A DNA stretch of 21,813 nucleotides from the NCBI GenBank assembly GCA_036940085.1, contig JALLBK010000122.1:1-21813 (forward strand), given 5' to 3'. The notes beneath the pieces are model-generated. The model was not told where the DNA came from. It did no database searches and saw only the letters and a list, made by a program, of their open reading frames with translations. Position numbers and translations under genes: made by a program. Position 1 is the stretch's first letter. Every line of letters starts with the position of its first letter. The stretch is from Discostella pseudostelligera (lineage: Eukaryota; Bacillariophyta; Thalassiosirophyceae; Thalassiosirales; Thalassiosiraceae). Below are positions 16,958-21,813 of the stretch, piece by piece.

Positions 16958-17561
16958 TGAAATAAAGATGAATTGAACTGCTTCGCTTTGTAGAGGTTCG
17001 AAGCTTCGAGGCAATGAATTGTGATGGTTAGAATGGTCTGCCGTTTGAATGATTTTGTGGACTCGCACAAGCTGCAGCCGGTCTACGGACAAGTGGTCAG
17101 GACCGGACGGACAAAAAGTCAGGTACCAATTCCAACGCAGACTGCATAGGAACATGAGAAAATATCCGGCCCGGTCCGGTCCGGCCACACAATACTGTGG
17201 GAAGACGATGTACACAATAGTACAGCATGCATTCAGATGCGATGGCCGGTAAGACGATGTCCTAATACACCATGCATACAGATGATGCAATCGATGGCCA
17301 AACTCCTCTCATGATGTGAGTGCCTTATCTTTCACCAGCTAGTCAAAGTGTATTTGGATTGTCCGTCCATCCAAGCTCCCCCAACGACCTCTGAAGAAAT
17401 GTACCTCATCGGTATTGGTCGATTTTACCGACGCAAAATATCAGGTCATCGCTCACGGAGCTGGTTCACAATGAGTGCAACCTTGTTCATTCAGAAAGAG
17501 GATGTTGCTTCGATCCTGAATCCAACTCTCATACTCTCTCACTTGATTTTAGATTATTTCG
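16958..17561. other. Intergenic between EHD-C and Sec3
   Basis: No supported gene. The EHD-C frame stays open upstream of 16957 to 17290, but that part has no EHD similarity. Contents: short GGACCGG/CCGGTCC repeats in inverted orientation around 17099-17106 and 17170-17186; a degenerate tandem repeat at 17203-17299; and AT-rich sequence near the Sec3 stop. The + strand frame at 17348-17686 overlaps the Sec3 3' end and looks like a shadow. Confidence 0.45.
17203..17299. repeat. Degenerate two-copy tandem repeat, about 49-base unit
   Basis: AGACGATGT starts at 17203 and 17252; CATGCATTCAGATG (17226) matches CATGCATACAGATG (17271); CGATGGCC ends both units (17240 and 17292). The order of blocks is the same, with small indels between. 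It lies in the EHD-C upstream region. Confidence 0.55.
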
Positions 17562-20500
17562 TCATACCGACACATACTTGTGCTTTTCCGATCTCCCGTC
17601 TACGTTCCTTTTCCCAGTGGATGACGCAGAGCCACTTGCCACCTTTGCAATTCTCACAACATCAATGGCACTGGGTTCTAAAATGAACTTATAACATGAA
17701 GTGCACAGCTTCTCCCAGCGTCCAAACCATTCATATAGAACTTTGACAAGCGCTTTCCATGCGACAGGGAGAAGTCCCCCAGACTCGGATAAGTGTTTCT
17801 CCATTCTTGCGTAGACCACGCCAATTTTTTCCTTCATAATCTCCTTACTTGACTCCTTCTGCAAGGTCCGGACAAATTGTGCCCGCGGAACATGAATTGG
17901 CACGTCCGCATCTCCAACCTCCTTCCTCACACGAGAAATGTTAGAAAATAGGCTATGCATAGCCTTGAATTCGCGCTTTATCATCCAGCCTAAATATGCG
18001 TCCGTGCTTTGTTTGCAAATGACGCTGGCTCCTGTTATTTGTTTCTGGAACAGGGCGGTCAGCTCTATCCCTCGCTGCTTGATACTCTGTGTGAAGAAAT
18101 AAGAATTTTCCATTCTCATCACATTTGCAGCATACTGCTGGTCGGTAGATTCACGCTCAGCGCATTCATTTAAACTAGCAAAGACAGATGATGCCATTTT
18201 CTGCAAGTAATAGCTCACAACTTTTATCTTGGCAAGGTTTGGCGTGTAATCTTTCGGTCTGCCAGCCTTGCAGCAAATCAACACATGATCAAGATAGGTA
18301 GGAAGACGTGATATGCTGGCAAAAATTCCGGCTCGCTTGCCATTCAGAGGAACTCCGGGATTTGTGCGTATCCATCTGATTTGATCCTCCACCCATATGA
18401 CCCATTGTTTATCAACCTTCTTTCGCATATCTAATATCGTAGCACGGACATAGGCCAAAGACAACGAGTGATCACCACCCTTCTTGTTTCGATCAATGTA
18501 GCCATCCATGGCCTCGTTTAGATGGATAGAAGCAACCAACGAAAGCATGGCATCGCCTTTGACCTTTTTGCCCTCAGCATCTACCTCGGATGCAATACCG
18601 CAGATTCGATTCATGTAGTAGCGGAAATGTTGTGAGGAGTGGTCGACACTCTTTTTAGCTGCCTCGAAGTTCCGCTTCTTCTGGCGTCCATCGAGATGTC
18701 GTGAACTGAGACCAAAGAGTGCGGCTGTGAAGTATGCTTCACGAGCAATCTATGAAGTAAGGAGAAGTTGTGGAAAAGGTATGAATTGTCAGCAGATTTT
18801 GCAAATACAGTTCAGCAATACAAAATGTAGTTGCATTTACCAGAGGTAGCATTTCAGCTAATGCAGCCTCAATATCTTCGACATTCACTGGCTTCATAAT
18901 ACCAGATGTGTCCGGTGCACTGGGGTAACGCAAAGACGCAGGCGCATATTCACTGAGATCGTGCATGGCGAATGCCGACGAGGTACGGCCGAGAGCGTCA
19001 AAGTTGGCATCAGAGGCAAGCTTCACAGACGTCCTTCCTGGCAACGATGCGAAGTAAGCCTTCATCCGCTTCTTGCTCATGATCCCCTCCGCAACGAGTT
19101 CTGAGTAGGAGTCTCGCACAGCCGGCAAAATGTCAGGTTTGAGCAAAGCAATGACTTCGATAATTTTGATGTATGAGAGTAGCGACGCCTGGAACTGCCG
19201 TTGGGTCTAAAGTAGATGCAAGCAAAGTGAGGAGTGAGATACAGCTACTCGCCCGAAAATTCAAGTAAAGTACAAGTATCTCTCTTTCTCTAATAACGTA
19301 CCTCACGTATCTTCTTCGCAATTGAATTATGAGTGTCGCCCTTTCCAATCGTTGTCTCCGGACGAGCACAAATCTCTTTGGCCATGTGCTCCATAACAGT
19401 CACGACAATCCGTGCCAGCGATCCACAAAAATTAGTCGAAGACGATGACAACACCTTGGCGGTATCACTAACGGCGCGTAGATGAATCCCCCCCTGACTC
19501 TCGGCGGTGTCCAAGGCAAGTTTTAATGCCTGCCCGGCCTGATGGATTAGTTCCACACCCTGCTCGCTCCTCTTAATGTCCACCGCACCAGTTGAGCGGT
19601 CGTACACAATTACCGATCCTGGATTTTCGAGCACCTTCATAAGATTGGGAGGAAGGACTAAGCCACCCAATAGACGCTTCAACTCCAACCCGAGAGTTTC
19701 GTACGATACCCATTGTTGTTCCAACATGCGATTTTCTTCCTCGATGCCACAACACTCGTCGGTGATGGGTTTGATCATGGTGGCACGATCTTGGATCCAC
19801 AATTCCATCTGTTCGAGTTCGTCATCGAGGCGTTGGAGTGTCATGAACAAGTCATTCACACTCATGGTATTGACTGTGGTATTCGACTTGTCACCGTAGC
19901 TCAACGCTGGTCGTTGTTCGCTCAATGCGGAATAATACTTCTCATCCTCCCACGAAATCAACCTCCGGCAAGTTTCCGCCTCCAAATCTCTCATCGCTTG
20001 CTGCAGTAGTCGAACGAGGCTCTCGGCCGTTACACCCATGCCATCAACGTTGGACATGCCATCGGCAGTAATCTCTTGCTGTTGCCAGGGTGTGGCATTA
20101 AGAATGATTGCTGCATCGCGCTTCTCCTCCTCGTTCGCGAATAATGCCACACGACGGTTGTAATTTCCCATCATCATGTCGTATGCCATACCATCCATAT
20201 CATCAGACAGTTTCCCCTCCTCGGAGGAGAGGGCATTGCCATTATCACTACCCCCTTTCTCTGCATGGTGACTTCCTCGCCGTTCTGCATTTCCACCGCT
20301 CCCAGGTGTAATTGCCTTCCCGCCACGATCATTACTCTGCCGATCAAGTAATGCGCAAAGTACCGGACTATCCGTCAAGAAGCCATTCATTGTGCTCACG
20401 TACTGTAATTCACCCCGATCGACATTCCGCACAATTAGGGGAGGCAATTGACTAGACAACGAGGCATGGTGAGCAGTGCCGATACTCCGCTCCACGACCG

Positions 20501-21813
20501 ATGTACACAACATAGCATGAGTTTGTAGGAGCGACCAAAGGAAGCGATCTTTGCGTAGACGGTTGGTGGAGTCGATGATGGCAGAATTATTTTTCTTGCT
20601 TCCTCTGCCACCACCACCACTTGCGGAACCAGCACCTCCTCTTCCTCCGGAACCAACCGCCACCACCGGAGAATTCAGATCCACCTGATGCAAAACAGCA
20701 TTGGGCAAATCACAATCAATCTCCACCGCGTCGCCATTCCTAAATACCAATACCACCGGACCAGCACTCCCCGGGGGGGCATTCCTCCGTGGCGGCACAT
20801 TCTCAATGGAAACCAATTTATCCAATTCCAATATTTTGCGCACATCTGGCTTGGTACCATCGGCATGTATGGCAAGACAGAATAATGCCGGGAAGGAGGA
20901 TATTTCACATTCGGAGGGGATACCACAATCATATTCTTCATAGTGTTTCTTCCTCTTGGAGGACTTCTTCTTGTCGGTGGCACCACTCCCACCCGAAAAT
21001 CCGCGTCTTAATTTCTTCTTCTTCTTGTCAGCGGAGGATGCAATGGATATGGACTCTCCTTCGCTTCTTCCACCTCCCGCGCTACTATTGCCATCACCGC
21101 CTCCACCTCCTTCACCACTTTCGGATGGATCGGGATTGTACATGTTATCATACCCATTATCGTTCTCATCGCCATCGTTCATCATGTCGTCATCGTCGTC
21201 CTCATCATCGTCGTTGTGGTCCAATTCATCGCCAGTTCCTCCACCCATGCCTCCACCCCCGGTACTTCCACCAAACGTATCCATTCCCAATGGTCTTGGA
21301 CGCAACAATGGTCGATTGGTCGATCGTACAATCACCACATAACGTAATTTATTCCGTGTCTTGGCAATGGGGATATGCCGTTTCTTCCCCCCCGATGGAC
21401 CACCGTACAATCCAACCGAAAGATCGAATTGGGAAACACACATGGAGAAGAGACATTCGTTGGTAAGACGATTCATTGGCCGGATAGAAGGAGAGTGATG
21501 ATTCTTGGTCATGGATGTAGACTTGATTCCTACCCCCGCTCCTCTTCCCTCTGGCATGATTCCATCACTATCCCCACTACTCTCCACCAGCTCCTCCCAA
21601 TTCTCACGTAAGATGGCATTGCCAGTCCGTGCCTCCACTTTCCCCTCGGCACTTAATAAATGTCCACCAATAGACTTGGAATCCACACGTAGTTTGGAGA
21701 CGATGCGACAGGTCATTTCCCCCACGGCGTGTGCATCAGTAGGGTCGGGTAGATGGATGGTCGAGGGGGGGATGTAGTCCACATACAAGTTTCGTGTATT
21801 GTTGTTGCTGTTG
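17562..21813 (-). CDS. SEC3: Exocyst complex component Sec3 / EXOC1 (5' end outside the window)
   Basis: Three minus-strand exons in view: 21813-19302 (open at the window edge), 19206-18841 and 18749-17562, about 1354 codons. Introns of 95 and 91 bases are phase 0, with gtacgt and gtaaat donors. A PH-like PIP2-binding region starts near LFSMCVSQFDLSVGLYGG (about 21480) and KKRHIPIAKTRNKLRYVVIV. It is interrupted by a Gly/Asp/Lys-rich insert (about 21296-20903) and resumes to RKDRFLWSLLQTHAMLC. Next come the Sec3 coiled-coil signature (LDDELEQMELWI, IEEENRMLEQQW, LKRLLGGLVLPP; 19870-19640) and the C-terminal helical domain ending MEKHLSESGGLLPVAWKAL, which aligns with the EXOC1 terminus. Sec3 marks exocytic sites and tethers vesicles to the plasma membrane. 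It is longer than animal and plant Sec3 (about 890 aa) and similar to yeast Sec3 (about 1336 aa). Confidence 0.87.

Noticed and set aside
17099..17186. GGACCGG / CCGGTCC inverted repeats as a structured RNA or terminator
   Set aside because: The loop would be over 60 bases, the repeats are short and irregular, and there is no T-run or conserved RNA motif nearby.
16958..17290. N-terminal extension of EHD-C to 17290
   Set aside because: The frame is merely open; residues before MTSKSKSKRG have no EHD similarity and the DNA is repeat-rich intergenic sequence.

Overview
This is eukaryotic nuclear DNA. Protein-coding genes carry short GT-AG introns (78-163 bases), there is a tRNA with internal A and B boxes and a T-run terminator, and there are no operons. 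The gene set (a 9-TM nonaspanin, EHD ATPases, exocyst Sec3, a RAD54 translocase) and compact spacing suggest a unicellular alga. One gene has a signal peptide followed by a Phe-led, Ser/Arg-rich stretch like a diatom plastid-targeting presequence, so a diatom or related stramenopile is my best guess. The species cannot be fixed from sequence alone.

Left part (1-5467): a TM9SF gene on + with one intron; a tRNA-Thr(CGU) on -; a small twin-CX9C mitochondrial-type gene on +; and a three-exon TPR gene on -. Its start faces the first EHD gene across a divergent intergenic region.

Centre (5826-14940): two tandem intronless EHD genes on +, then a 13-exon RAD54 gene on +. The predicted RAD54 protein (about 1193 aa) is the most unusual object here. 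A bromodomain-like module is inserted between two parts of the RAD54 C-terminal domain, followed by a long acidic stretch and a perfect RanBP2-type zinc finger at the extreme C terminus. Four E2F-like sites lie upstream.

Right part (15246-21813): a third EHD gene on -, convergent with RAD54, broken by a 72-base direct duplication around a single N (probable assembly artefact) plus a 2-base frame defect. After about 600 bases of non-coding DNA comes a large - strand gene for exocyst subunit Sec3/EXOC1. It has three exons in view and its 5' end runs off the window.

Functionally, TM9SF, three EHDs and Sec3 all belong to endomembrane trafficking. RAD54 (homologous recombination), the CHCH protein and the TPR protein are unrelated neighbours. 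I saw no mobile element, CRISPR array, rRNA or viral sequence.
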